This document shows positions 25,664 through 39,416 of a stretch of DNA of 64,000 bases, in pieces (the first letter of the stretch is position 1; the number at the start of each line of letters is the position of its first letter). Made by a program: the position numbers and the translations under genes. The notes below the pieces were generated by a model, which worked only from the letters and a program-made list of their open reading frames with translations, did no database searches and was not told the origin of the DNA. The stretch comes from Taeniopygia guttata (taxonomy: Eukaryota > Chordata > Aves > Passeriformes > Estrildidae): the NCBI RefSeq assembly GCF_048771995.1, contig NC_133044.1:1818001-1882000 (forward strand), read 5' to 3'.

Positions 25664-25682
25664 ATATATATATATATATATA
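25664..25682. repeat. (TA)n microsatellite
   Basis: Alternating AT for 19 bp. Confidence 0.85.
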
Positions 25683-28600
25683 CTCTTATTCCTGCCCTAC
25701 CTTTACATATCTCTTCTTAACATAGTTCCTTCACCAAGCAGCTTTCAGTTTAGATATAAAATAAACTTTAAAACATTTGAGAATGAATTCAACAAACATG
25801 GCAACGTGTCAATGAAAAGCCTAAGCTGGCAATACAAGAAACAGCTGGAGAAATATGGTTTATCTTGTGATTAAGTGAAATATTCCATGGCATCCCTAAA
25901 GCCATGCTCTGTTTGTGATGGATCCCTTTTTCTTAAAGCATTAACTCTCACCCGAGGAGATGGGGTTTAATTCCTGACTTGTCTGTCGTGTTCCTGTGTG
26001 ACCTTACATCCAGGAATAATATTTTAATGTTTTGGTTTCTGCTCTGAATTACAAAGATAATGACCAAACCCCATTTTGCCTGGAACGAGCAGCACTGGGA
26101 CACAGCCAGCCCCAAACTGGCAGAGCAGTTAGAGAAAGCAATTAGAGCCGGAAGCAGCTTCAGTGGTGGGGTAAGGCAGCTCCACACCAATTCCTGCTGG
26201 TTTTCAGGCCAGTTTCTCCATCACTGTTTATCCTCAGGCTCTTACCAGAGAGCAACAGCCAACCCCTGAGTACCAAGGCTCACAGAGACCTGACACAACA
26301 CTGCCAGGCCTGTTTTGTCTACACCCAGCAGTGAGGGACCCTGCCAGGACAACTCTGACCCGGTGCCTCTGCAGCCACCACAGTTTGAAAAATTATTCCA
26401 TTTTTATCTGTGATGTCAAGACAGAACTTCTGCTTACAGTTCACACAAACCCCGCTCTTAGGTAGTAGAGATTATTAGGCAGTATAGGGGGTTTAATGAG
26501 AGCTAAATCATGAAAAAAAATTAATGACTGAAATCATAATTACAAATCAGCCACCAGCTTATAGTCACAAACAGCTGACTGGGTATATGGTGCAAATGAG
26601 GAAGCAGAACCCTCTAGCAAGGAGTTCCTTCCACTGTGGGAAGGAAAAGGGATTGGAGTGATGGTTCTTAATAATGGCTAACATTTCCTATTAACCAAAA
26701 AACCCAGACCTCTTTCCAAAGAAAATGTATATCACTTAAGAAACGCCCAACTAAAGTGGCATCCCTCATGTCTCAGAGGTACAGGCTGTGTCCAAGAACC
26801 AGCTGAATTTTGTTTGAAGAGCACTTCAAAATCATTTACTGGATCCATTGTACACACGGTGGCCTGCACCAAATTTAATCACAAAGATACTCTGGATTGG
26901 AAAGCCAGGCTGGAGGCTCCCGATGGCAGTGCCTTTGTTCAGATTAAATTAAGCATGTTCTCAAAGGCACTGAAGCAAGAATCCAGAGATAAGGCTGTGT
27001 GTGCTAACCCTGGATTAGATCTGGCAGTAAGTTTTTACTGAAGCCTTATTGGGGAGCACAAGATTAGATGTTACTGCTATTTAAATGCTGTGTCAAAGGT
27101 AAATCAAATTAAGATACAGTGAATTTAAACTTACATTAGATGAATTGAGCTCCTGTCTTGTCACGGAGAAGTGCTACGTATGCAAATCGAACTGGGCACG
27201 TGTCCTTTGGATTGCTGGAATTTATTTAATTATTCGCTAATCAAAAACTAATTCACAAGCACTTAGCAAATACCTTTAAGTGTCTCTGCATCACTGTCAA
27301 GGATCTGAGGCAAAGCAGGTATTTACTGCTGCACAGGAGCAGCAGGAGCCTGGCAGCACAGCGGCTGTCAGCTCTGCCAGGGCTGCTGCAGTCCAAGGCT
27401 GCAGGGAAAAATCCACAGCCTCCGGCTCCTGCTCAGCCCACAGCAGGCAGCTGCAAGGAGAGGGGGTTTGGAGCCGCACTGGAAAGGCCTGAGCTCAAAA
27501 GGGACAAGCCAAACAACAGAGGAACTGCTGCAGCAACTCAAAAACACTTCTGAGAAGAGCACTGTAGGCCTTAGGATTTCCTGATTCATGTTCACTAAAA
27601 CAAATGCAACTTTGTTGTCAGCCTCTAAATCGGCGCCTCTTTCCCCAGTACCCGTCTCCCCACCCTGGGATATTGTTACGTTTTAAAGGACTCTTCTTAG
27701 CACTGGAAAAACGCAGGACAACTTTTACCCCTTCTTGCTTCAGACAGCCCTGACAGGAGCGTGGCAGAGCACATCTCGAATATTTGAGAAGAGCAGAAAG
27801 TGGGGGAGAGAACAAGATGAAATAAGAAGATTCAATCAGGTCTGCAGTGGTCAGAGCTAAATTGTTTCATATCTAATTACAGTGAACTGGTGAATGAGAA
27901 AAATACCCCGAATCATTATCTGCCAGTCTGATTCTGATGTTATCAGAGAGAGAGGACATACAGAAGGCTTCCTCAAAGAACAACAGAACAATATTCAAAT
28001 TGAAACTTCTATCACATCCCACATTTTCTAGGAAACAAGTGGCTTAGAGTGGTAGCAGAGGGTGATAGATTTATATGAACTCTGGGGCAAGTAAAAGGAG
28101 CAGAGTCTTACCAGGTCCCTCTATTGTTGTCATGTAAGCCGTACTCCCACACTATTACCAGTATGAACTTTGTAGTGCAATACTGCAGGGGAAAATGAAA
28201 AATTTAATTTAAAAAAAAATTAAAATGAAATTAAAGTCTCTTGTTGAAGAGACTTGTTAATGAAAGTAGTGCTCACCAGGGCTGCAGTGTGGTGTAGCCA
28301 AGGGGACTCTCGGGGTGAGATGATTGGGGCTTTTTCCCTCATTTCCAGTTTGAGGGTGCTTCTCTTTTCACACCTGCCCTAGAGATCCCCTCTTCCCAGT
28401 ACTCTCATGACTTTTTGGACAGCTGCCCATCTCCACCCCTGCCCCGACAGCCAGGCCCTTGCCCTGGCATCATCCCCTGCTCCTTCCCGGCAGCAGTGGA
28501 CACCTCATCCCCTCCTTTTTCCTGGTGAGTTCCAAGCGGGGCGGGGACACGGGAGAGAACAGCGTGTCCCTCTGTCCCAGAGGGCTGAGCTCTGGTGACA

Positions 28601-30350
28601 GTTCAGTGCGGGGGTGACAGCCGCTGCTGCGCAGGCAAGAGTGACAGCCCTGCTCTACACACCCACGCGTGCCAAACGCCAGACCTGTACATCAGGTTGT
28701 GGCAGATACGGGAACGGGGTTTGGAAAAGGCAGCAAGGGAAGTGGGAGCATCCCTCAGACCTCATTTGAGCTGTGGGCTACCTCTGTTTAATTCTGCCAC
28801 CTCTTTATGAAAGAATTAATTAATGTTTCTGCTGATCCACTTACCCCTGGATGTTTGTGTTCAGGGAGCCCGTGACAGGTTTAAAGCTGCTCAGAAGTGC
28901 TGCTCACATTACTGCTCAATCCATAATTTCAGCTCCTGTTATTAATAGCGGGATCTCCACAACCCAGGAAAGTGAGGCACGTCACACGCATTCACAGCTA
29001 TTTTAAGGTTCGTGGGTAAGTGGTCCCCCACTTTTCCTGCAGTTGCCTTTGAAAGACAGAGAAGAAAACACCATAAGGCACCCTCCACTCTTGATATTCT
29101 CCTAAGCAAGGCTTCCCTGTGCGTGGAAGGGTGGCATGATCACACTTGAGGCCCACAAAGAACAGTGACAAACTCCTCTTTCCTGGCAGACTTTGCTGAT
29201 GCTCCTCCAACCCAGAGTAACAAGGTGCCACAGCTAATGACAGTCACGAGGTAAGGGTAAATTTATAAGAATATCACATCCTTCCCGATTTTCTATCAAC
29301 CTGTTTGATTATGCCTTATACAGGGAAAGTGTGACAGAATTAATCAGCCTGCTGGAGTGCACACTAAGGGAACAGATGAGCTTTGGCAAGGCTGTTGTTA
29401 GCACTGAAAAACTGTGACAAAAAAAGAGGCAGACTGCAATCCAGACACGTGTCATTCAGAAAATGAGACATGCTATGATTTATCAACGTACCAACAATTG
29501 ATGGGAATAGAGATCTCCCGTTTCAAAGTGTTGTCTCTGTGTAGATTAAGAGTAGTATCTGTCATCAGGAAACAATGGGAGAAGAAATGTATTTGATAAA
29601 AGCAATTCTGTGCTTTCTTGTAGACAGAAACCACTGTGGTGTTGGAATGGAGGTAAGGGATTTCTCTGCAGTTCCATCCAGGGCAGTAAAAAACACCAGT
29701 GTTGTGACAAGAGGAAGTGCAAGTAATTAGTACCAGAAGATCAAATGAAAGGAGTGGCTTTGCAAGAAGTGACTAATGTTGACTCTGCTCTGGGAAGGCC
29801 CAGATTGCGCTGTGGAAAGAGGAGCTTGAGTGGCCCGCAGAGCACGGCACACAGCGGGCAGGGACGCGCCACGGTGGCACCACAGGACACCTCTCCCCTG
29901 CAAAGAAAGGGCTGCTTTCTGCTCAGCTCAAAGGCTGCTGCTCACAGCGTCCCCAGCACTGCAGCACTTTGAGTGCTGTGTACAGAGAAAGCAACACCAA
30001 AGCATCAAACACACACCAACTTGGGGAACATTTTGCCAGCAGCTGATACAGTGGGAAGCGCATCTCAAAACAGCAGGGCAGCAGAGCAAAACAAAAGCCA
30101 CAGAGCCAGAGCTGTTGTGTCATTTGGCACATCCTGGCACTTCCCTCAATTCTGCTTTAGAACTTGCAAGAGAAGGCCAAAGCTTCTTATTTGCTAATTA
30201 AGGTTTTACACGATTCAAACATTGAACAAAGGACATCCCCAAACAGAGAAACCTGCCAGCCTTCATGGCCCTGCCAACAGGCTGATGTCTCAGTTCAGTG
30301 CTCTCCCAACACAGAGTGAAAGAGCTCTGGACAATGGCATATCCAAATGT

Positions 30351-30364
30351 GCACACACACACAC
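30351..30364. repeat. (CA)n microsatellite
   Basis: Alternating CA for about 14 bp. Confidence 0.8.
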
Positions 30365-33300
30365 ATTTTTATGCTAGTATGTACACATTACCTCCGATCA
30401 GGTTCTAAAAGTTCCACCTCCCTGTTTTTGTTAAGGACTCCAGACACCCTACAGACAGGGTGAAACAGGCATTAAAACAGCAGACCTCTATTTTATGGTG
30501 TCAAATGGCTAATAAGAGTAATTAAGGATGTTAAAGTCCTTTATCAAGAGGTTTTATCTAAGATGGCATCATGCCTGTAATCAGAGTCAATGAAAAACTC
30601 TTTGTTCAAGCCAAGAAGGCAACTAAAACAGTCTGATGAGTTGCCATTTGCTCAAGCCACCCCACCCCCTGAATCCAGCAGCGAGCCACTGCAGGACACT
30701 GACAACCAGGTTGTTCTCCTGTCATTTCAGCTGAACACTCCAATGTGCTCCAGAGGACTCCCAAACCAAACATGACAGATCACTGGTCGTGTAGCTCTGA
30801 CAACATTTTGCCTTGCCACTCTTGTGGATTGATTGTGCACGTGCAGCAAGGTAAACCATTAGGGGTTAATCAGAATTTTGCCTACCATATTAAGTATTTG
30901 CATGTATATTTATTTTATAAAATGTATGGTTAATTGATCCATAAAAGCCTTTGGCACTCACTCAGCTTCTGGGTAAAAGTCCAGCTACTCCTAGAAGAGC
31001 TTTAGACCCAGCAGTTGTAATAAAATTTAGGCCTGGAGTATGGAGTAGACTCTTGAGCAGATTCTTAGCAATAGAAGACAAGTTCAGGGTAGATGAAGGT
31101 TGCAAAATTGTCACAGTTTGAAAAAGAAAATTGGTATATTCAAGGAAGGAGCAATTTGAAGTTCTTATAAAGCACTTGGACACCACAATGATGGGCAAGA
31201 GTTGCTTCACTCATTTTGCCTTCTCTTATCACTTCCCAGCTGTTTCTTCCACTTTCAGGTAGTTTCAATTTATCCTTCTATTTTTACCCACACAGTTCAC
31301 TAACAGCCTTTGAGTTGAGATTCTTCTGGCTTTAGTGATGAGGTGCCAGCTGTGCATCCCTGCAAGCTGGTGCATGTATGACCTTGAAAATTTCTGGGAA
31401 GCCAATCAGGAGGTGCTTTCAAACAGTTTCCTATCTCCCAGAGAGCATCTCTCTGTTTTTAGCTTTAGCTATATATCACATTTTAGCATCCAGAGCATAG
31501 TGCAGACATTCCCCAGCTAATGCCAGCCCAAACCCCTCCCAGCCTGTACCCTGTTATTGCCTAAGTAACAGCTCCTCCATTCCACTGAAGCCAGCCCAGG
31601 GAGTTCTTTCTGCTTCCTTCTCTGCAGGAATATTAAACCAGAATGAGAATGAAGAGAGCTGTTAATTTTATGTCGCGGCGAGGAAACTGAAGGTCTTCAG
31701 ATCACACTTTCTCCTCAGTCTTTTAATTGCAAAATTATACTTCAAGATTTGACACAAGTTTCTCACCTCCCTGTTTTCAAGCTACTAGCAAGCAAAACCG
31801 GACAAAAATACTTCTTTTTTTTTCTTACACTGCAGAGCCTATTAATTTCAGATAGGAGAAATATTGCTAATTAGTACTGTATTCTAACAGAACTTGTGAT
31901 TTTACAGAGAGCTATGTCAAGCTAAACCAGATTAAGGGTCAGAATGTGCCAATCTTTTCATTGTTGTCACTTTGTGATTTCTGTTCCCCCTCAACATGTG
32001 CCCTCCCAGGTTCTTGGAGCCCTTGGCTAGGACTACTCAGCTGTTCCACAGTTATTCCTCACACCAGATCCAGCAACAAGACATTCACAACACACTCTTC
32101 TCACATTTTTTCTAAGCATTAGGTACAATAGCAGAAATAGAAATTGGTGATTTAGAAGCAAGAGACATGGGAATCTGGGTGGAAACAGATGACTAACAAT
32201 TTTTGCTAAATAAAAACATGAAAAGGGGTAAAAAAAGATTCCTGAGCAGACATAATACCTTTCTTTTTCTGGATAAGCACTAATCTAGGCCCTCGAACAC
32301 TCCCACTTCTAGATATGATGCTTAGTAACATGCTTCTAATTTCAAATTAGATTTTAATGAAAATAATGGGAATACTCCTTAAATAAGTTAGAATGAGGCT
32401 TCCTGTGGTCCTCCTCCAGGTCCCACACTTTTTACCTTTGCCTTGAGACTAACTGCACAATGCTTGACCAGCAGTGTGTCATGACCCTTCCCTGTCATCC
32501 CTACAACCATCCACAGTGTCTTTCCTTTTGACTAAACTTCACCTTCCAAGATGGAAATTCATGCTCTGCCTCAGGATAACACCCTGCACAACGGGATCTG
32601 AGCATCTAGAGACCCCACAGGGAGTTACATAAGCAATAAATCGTCAAACCCCATTTTTTGTGCAGATTAATGTTCTCTAAGTAACTCCTGCCATAAACTA
32701 TAAACAGCAGAATATGCACTTCTTCACATTCCAGCATGTTGTGGGAGATCATAAAGGCACTTAATATATTATTTAAGCCATTTAAGCAGGATAGCACAAC
32801 TGCTGTAATTAGCAGCAGTTCTCCAAATCCCCATATGCCAGACAAAGGCTCACGTTCAGCATTTCCAGGCTGGTAGGAGGGAATCAGATCATCAGAGAAA
32901 TGAAACCCATGCTCTGCTTTTTTTTCCTCCTGCCAATCTCAGCAGAGCCTACTTTTCACTACAGCTACTCCCCTGCACCACCATACAAGAGACCCAAAGC
33001 GCAACATAAAGAAGACTGCCCTTTTTGGGGCTTATTTTAAGAATAACAGGCTACTCAAAGCTTTAAGAAAGAGAAATGAAGCCACTTCTCTTGACAGCTA
33101 CATTCTGCAGGCTGGAGGGGAACTTCCCTGCTTTTTCCTTTGAATAAAGCCAAAATACAACGCAAACCAAAACTTCCTCTAAAAATCCACGAACTGAAGT
33201 CAGTGCTAAGTGGGAATTTAGCAGCACTCCAAGCAGCATCCACCCTTTGTGCACCCAGGGTCAGGCACAGGGCAGTGTGATGGGAGGCACAGGCATGAGA

Positions 33301-33632
33301 GGAGAGAGGCAGGATGAGCACACAAAGGGCAGCACCAACAGGGAAATGTGTGCCAGGTTCATAATTCTCCAGGCTTCTCTGATTCACTGGGGAGAGGAAG
33401 TGACCAAGGCTGGTATCACCTAGTGAGTTCATATTTCATCATCCAAAAGAAGTCATATTATTTTCAATACAAAGAGATACCCAACTTGTTACAGATTTGA
33501 TTTTATAAGTAGCACCTAAGGGATGGGCTCATGAATATCTCATTAATAATGCCTATTTTAATTTGCATAAACCCCTAAAAACTTTCAAAGCACAATAAAA
33601 ATAAAAGCCTTTAACTATTTTGTTTCTCACAG

Positions 33633-33756
33633 GCTGCATGAAGTTGAAGAAGTGTGGAGGAAGCTGATAATGCTCTTTCAGTTCCTGAGGACTTCAAGCA
33701 GCTATAAAAGTTATAGGACATTAGCAAACACCAACAATCAGCTCACAAACAGCTGA
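33633..33756 (+). other. Exon-like segment, possible CHCT1 (C17orf64) remnant
   Basis: A pyrimidine-rich acceptor (TTTTGTTTCTCACAG, AG at 33631-33632) is followed by 40 open codons and a TGA at 33754-33756. The early part reads HEVEEVWRKLIMLFQFLRT. In the CHD1 C-terminal helical domain family a Glu five residues before a WRK, then a hydrophobic run with Phe seven residues after the Trp, is typical. The strand and position match mammalian CHCT1. Against it: no partner exon was found, the LYK end of the domain is not convincing, and no donor GT is evident before the stop. The match could be chance. Confidence 0.2.
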
Positions 33757-36712
33757 GAAGTTGAAGACAAACATCTACAGAAACGTTGAAGCATAAAATA
33801 GTGTAGGAACACCAGCACCAGAGGTTGGTCACTGGTGCCTTTGGGCACTCTGGAAGGTTTGGCTGCCCGTGTCTCCCAGTCTGGGAGCACTTGGAACACA
33901 CTTGATTTTGCTAGAGGTGGATAAAAGAAATGCAGAAGTGTTTATGTTTTCCCCACACCACTGGTCACTAATCACACTTGTGTTTAGACCACATTAATTG
34001 CAAACAAGTGGTTAAATGAGCTACTCCTGACAGGTACCAGAAAGGAGCTCCTCTGGCAGTTCAGATGCCTCTAATGGTGCCACACAGAAACAATAATTGG
34101 CCCAAATTCTCTTTCAGATCCCTTCCCCTGACACAAGATTTGTTAACTGGAGCCAATAGTCACCCAGCTGCAGAGAAAAGATCATCTTCATCATCCTTAA
34201 GCACCAAGAAAGGAACTTCCAGATGGAATTAGCAAAGCCTCCACCCAGCAGTCCAAGCAGTTGCTGAATATCATTAATAATTCCATCAAATGGAGCATTC
34301 ACCACTCTCCTGGTAAGAACGGGTTGCTGGAAAACATTCCTCATTACAATTCCTATTTGGCATTGCACTGCAATACATCTGGCAGCAGTGTTTGGGGTTG
34401 ATGTTTAACTAAACCACACGTACAGGCAGCTGATTTAAGTACAATGCAGAATACCTGTACATTTGTCTGTGTTTATCAGCTCTCCTTCCTGTGACCTATC
34501 AGTACATAAATACCATATCAGATGCCTGCATATATTATATACACCAGATTCATCACATTGCACATGGTAATCGTGGTAAATCTGCCCAAAGCAGCAAATA
34601 ACAACCAGCAGCCGACACAGAACACCTTCACAACTGCTTCCTTTTTGGCTCCATGCCTACTCTGCACTGCAAGAGCTGCTGCACCAGAGGAGTTGGTTAA
34701 TGTTTGCACTTGCACAGCTCCTGGAAGATGAAGGCACTCAAATAGAGAAATTAATATTCACAGGAGAGCTGTCAGGGGAAAAGGAAGAGTTTTCCCTAAG
34801 GTGCACTGTTTCAGTACAGTGTGTTTGACTGGCACTTGGGCTCCTCTCCTTCACAGGGAGAAACGGGAGAGGCATAATCTGTTTGTACTCTGATTTTCCC
34901 CATCCAATCAGAACATTCTTTCAAAGCATTTCTGTTGTAGGCAGGCAGGATAATCTGATAGATTTCCAGAGATGTGGCCTGTGTTGTGCCACCTTCCAGC
35001 AGGAGAGGCTTCCCAGGAGACAGCAGTGTTGTCTCCCAGAAGAGGGGGAAGGACACAGCCACCGGCTTCTCTCATGCCTGATCTCACAGGAGTGAACCAC
35101 GTTGATGGGCAGCTTCTAAATACAGCAAGATCCTCAGATGAAGGCTGGCCAAAGAAGTCCATCTGTGCCTCCCACTTGCATATCCCTGGCTCTGGCTGAG
35201 CTCTGAGTGCAGCCAACACTGAAAGGGAGAACAAAGCCTTGGATTTGCAAGGGGAACTCAAGGCCCTCTCAATCCTCTGCAGAGTGGTGTGCACACATAA
35301 GCCAGGAGAGCCATTCCATGCTGCAGTCTCATGCCATGTGGAAGCTATAATCTCACAAGAACACAGATATGGCCATGCAAATATGGGTTATACCTCTGCT
35401 AACATCCAGCTCACGTCCTGGAGCTCCTAAATGGCTTTAATCTGGCTGCTAATGCAGGTGAAAGCTTGTGCTGGGGAAGCTTCATTTCTCCTGGCTCTGA
35501 TCAGCCAGGAACATGCTACCCTTTGGCACCCTGACTGGAGAGGTGAGGACATAAACTGGATACTCCTTGGTTTCAGTCTTTGCAGGCGAGGAGGAGAGGA
35601 GCTGCCTGTCACACTGGGGACAGTGACCTGACCTGCAGACAGCAGGCACAATGAGAGGGTGGTTGGGAACAGGCATTGAGAAACCAGCTGCATTTTCAAC
35701 ACCCCCTTCAACCAAACCACTTCTATCAGAGTCCTCACAACAACAGGCTGAGGCAGCACAGCTACACTCACAGCTATCACCTCTGACAGCTTATCTTGTG
35801 TAAAGTAACACCTAACACAAAAATCCTAGAGTGGGTTAAACAATTGCAACGTACCTCAGATGCTCCAAGCAAACTTCACTGCAAAGTTAGCAAGAAATCA
35901 CCTTTGCATCTGCTCAGCACCTGCCTGTGAAAGGCTCCTGCATCCAGAGCTGACAGCAAAATTCAGACAAGGGGCAGGAAGAAAGCAGACACAGAAAGGA
36001 AAATGCCACAGACGTCTCAAGGGAGAGGGCTTGTCTTAATGGATTTTTGTCATTATTGACTTCAGCCATGGGTAAAAGCCAAACTTCCCTAAGACAGCCT
36101 GAGAACAAGAACCTGCCTCTGTTTCAAGACCCACCTTCCCAAGGTGATACCCACTCTGGGCATTTGGCTCAGCAGGAGCTCAGCACCACCAGCTGCACAA
36201 GGAATTCCTGACCAAGATCATCCCAACTTCTGCCAAGAGCAGCGCCGGGCCCTCGGCACAGCCGGGCCCAGAGCCCTCAGAGAGAGGGGCCTTTGTGCAG
36301 CCCTGGGCATGACTGCGGGTGCCAGAAGCGACCTGGCACAGGAGCACAGCTGAGTCACAGCTGCAGCAATTGCACCAATTGTCCCAGGGACACAACAATG
36401 GCACTTGTCTGACTGGTCAGGCCATGACGGCAGCACAGGGCAGTTCTCTTTGTGAAAGCACTTCGCCTGGAAGTAAATTTCCAAAACAAAATCCCTTTAA
36501 CTCCAAGCCTCTCCAGGCTTCTCCCTGGCAGGGGCAGTTTACTGAGAGATGCCATGCAGGAGAAAGAAATCCCACTGCTGTTGGCTTTCACCATCACCTG
36601 TGAAGGAGATAACCCTGAATTCCCATTTCACTGGGCTGGAATTGAGGTCTCAGCTCCAGCCAGCTCCCTAAGAGCACCCAAGGTGCAGCCCAAGGTCCTC
36701 ATTCCCCATCAG

Positions 36713-36742
36713 AATAAAAGGTTTTTTCCCAATCAGAATAAA
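36713..36742 (+). terminator. Tandem AATAAA poly(A) signals (plus strand)
   Basis: Two AATAAA hexamers at 36713-36718 and 36737-36742 lie in a duplicated ATCAGAATAAAAG motif. A T-rich then GT-containing stretch follows (TTTATTTTTGTG). This is the arrangement of a real cleavage site, but no plus-strand gene is proven upstream. Confidence 0.3.
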
Positions 36743-37460
36743 AGTTTATTTTTGTGCAAAGGGTCTGTCAGTGGTTACACTCCCAAGCCAGACCTGGGAG
36801 CAGAATGAGGAGGAGGATGAAGTTTGTACTCACATGCACAATCTACATCTTGCCTTCTGCTTTTTGGGGGTAATTTGTCTCCCTCTTCTCAGGATGGACA
36901 CAAAGCAACTGCACAATGTGTAAAAGCACATCAAGAACCAGCAAATGGATGAGAAAATGGAAAATGTATCCCCAAAAGGTGTTCCTGCTGTACTGATTTA
37001 AGGGGATGACCATACCCTGCAGCATCTGTGACTTGATCCATGGCAAAGAAAAAGCCTGTTACTGAGAAATCTGTTTATCAGCAATCCTTTCTCTGCTGCT
37101 CTGGGTGGCTGAGTACTGTTTACAATCTTTAGAGCTTTTTGCTCATCCCATCTTCCAGTCATGCTTTACAGATCTGATCTGATCCATAGCTTTACCTGAT
37201 TCTACTGGAATTAAACTTCGAATCAGGCCACGAGATCAGGTGCAGCCTGGGTTTGCCAGCAGTGATCTCTGTGCCTGAGCATCACCTGTACGAGGGAAGG
37301 GAAGTACATCAAGTTCCCTGAGAACACAAACTCCAAAGGGTTAGCTCAGAACCAACCATAAACATATCTCCTGAGCAAAGGCTGGGTGCACCAGGAAGTT
37401 CAAAGGTCCACAAGAAACATGGACTTTAGGGAGTTCATTAAAAAATAATTAGAATCAGAT

Positions 37461-37482
37461 ACACACACACACACAAAAAAAA
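37461..37482. repeat. (AC)n followed by A run
   Basis: Seven AC units pass into an eight-base A run. Confidence 0.8.
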
Positions 37483-38368
37483 GTGTCAACTAAGAAATTG
37501 TTTTGAGGAGACCAGAAAACAGGGACTACTTTGTTGGGTTACTGGGACATTTGGCTGCTTCACATTTAGAAGGGAGCTGTGGTCATTTGATAGCTGGCAG
37601 TGATAAGGCCACAAAAGAGTGTGAGGCCACAGGTAAACAGCTCTCTCCTCCAGCTAGAGGGAAAGGGGAAGCCAGCCAGCTTTTGCTTTTAGTTCCTGAG
37701 GAAACAAAACCATTTATTTCTTTTTAAGGCTCCGAGAAGATATTCCACCCAGGAGGAAACCAAACCTACTGTAAAGAAAATTCCTGTAAAGAAAATCTGA
37801 ATTCCTGCTGGTGTCAGATTAGAGGTAAGGCATTAAAAGAGCAACTGGTGGCCCGGGGAGGCAGGTGGTGACAGATGCTCTGCTCCCTGAAACTTGGGAG
37901 GGCTGCAGAGAGGAAATTCAGCTCCATTTCCAGCACAGCCCTTCCTGCAGGCCTGGGACACGACCTCAGCTGAGGATAAGCCCCACTGCCCTCTCAAACA
38001 AGTATTAAAAAGCAAAAAATCCCCCCAAACAGCCTCCCATCCTTTTGCTCCCCTAAAAAGCCACCAACAAACCCCACAGCTCCACACCTTCCCGCAGAAG
38101 GAGGGAATAAGGGCCAGGCCAGGTGGGGCTGTGGGGATGCCAGGGATGCTGAGGAGCATCGGGAGCAGTGACAAACCCCGCCGTTATGTAAGGGTGACAA
38201 ATGCCTTTTGTTATGCAAGACAAGTGGGAGAAAAATCAGCATTTTGCGACTCCCTGCTCGAGCACAAACAACAGGCTACGGTTCCGGGGGCACCGGCACG
38301 CTCCGAGCAGCAGAAATAGATGCCTTGGAAACGCCTCCTGATTTGGATGAGTCAACAGAAAAATACAG

Positions 38369-38412
38369 AATCGATATTTAATTTTAATTAAATCGATATT
38401 TAATTTTAATTT
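38369..38412. repeat. 22-bp tandem duplication, A+T-rich
   Basis: AATCGATATTTAATTTTAAT plus two bases starts at 38369 and again at 38391, giving two near-perfect copies with a ClaI-like ATCGAT in each. Confidence 0.85.
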
Positions 38413-39307
38413 TAAGGGATTGAGGTTGTCAGCACAGTCATTTGATAATTTTGGGGGCTTTGTTAAGGAGAGAGGCCAGTGGGCAGCCATCCACCAGCTT
38501 TGCTCATCAGCCATCTAAAATGAGGGATCTACATCTCCCTTGCTCAGCATTTGGGGTTCTAGGCTTTTTTTTAATTAAAAATTTAAATTGGTATTAAAAT
38601 AATTGTATACTAAAATGAATAAACCAAAAAAGCCACACACATCTGAATTTAAGCACTGGTCCTAGCTCTGTTTTTACACTCGGTGAAAATCCCAGCTCCA
38701 AGTCTCAGCTTTGAGCTAGAACAGAGAATCCTCTGCCCTCTCCTGGCTCCTGTAGGTGGCTGAAAGCTGCAGGAATCAGCCTCACGTCTCGCTCTGGGGA
38801 AGAAATCAGCCTCCTGGGCTCTCCGAGACCCTGCAAGCGTTTGGGTTAAAAAACTCAAAATGCAAGCAGCGTCACCTCTGGCATCAGGAAGGTTCTTTAT
38901 CCCCAGGGATTTTCCCAAGGATGCCCTGCTCAGCGCAGGGACCAGCGCCACCCCGCCGTGCTCCCGGTGCCACACGGCGACAGTGACATCCAGTGGCAGC
39001 GCACACCCCTCCGATCCCCCCGCGGAGCCCGGAACGAGAAATCCCTGTGCCGATGCCCTGCTGCCACCCCACGGGGGCAGGTTAAGCAAAAGCTATTGCC
39101 CTATGAGTCGGTTTGCGGTGCTCCTTGACATTAACACCTCTAAATGTGCCTTTATGTTCTTTTTTTTCCGTTTAAGCAATTCTGCTGTCCTTCACGAAAC
39201 CCAGCTTGGTTCCAGAGCTCACAGGAAAGACTCTGAAGCAGCTTTAAACCGCTTGTACCTTCAGGAACAGCCGGGTCAAAGCGACTGTCACCTCCAACAC
39301 CTGCAAG

Positions 39308-39416
39308 GTCACCACCCAGCAGGGACAGGTGAGGCACTGTCACACTGCCACCGAGCAGGGTGGACATTTTCCTCTTCAGGGACAGCCACTGTCACCAAGC
39401 AGGGTGAACATTCTCC
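39308..39416. repeat. Degenerate about 40-bp tandem repeat (three copies)
   Basis: A GTCACC-AGCAGGG core occurs at 39308, 39347 and 39391. The last two copies also share the following GTGGACATTTTCCT/GTGAACATTCTCCT. It lies within a GC-rich spacer stretch with long chance ORFs. Confidence 0.6.
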
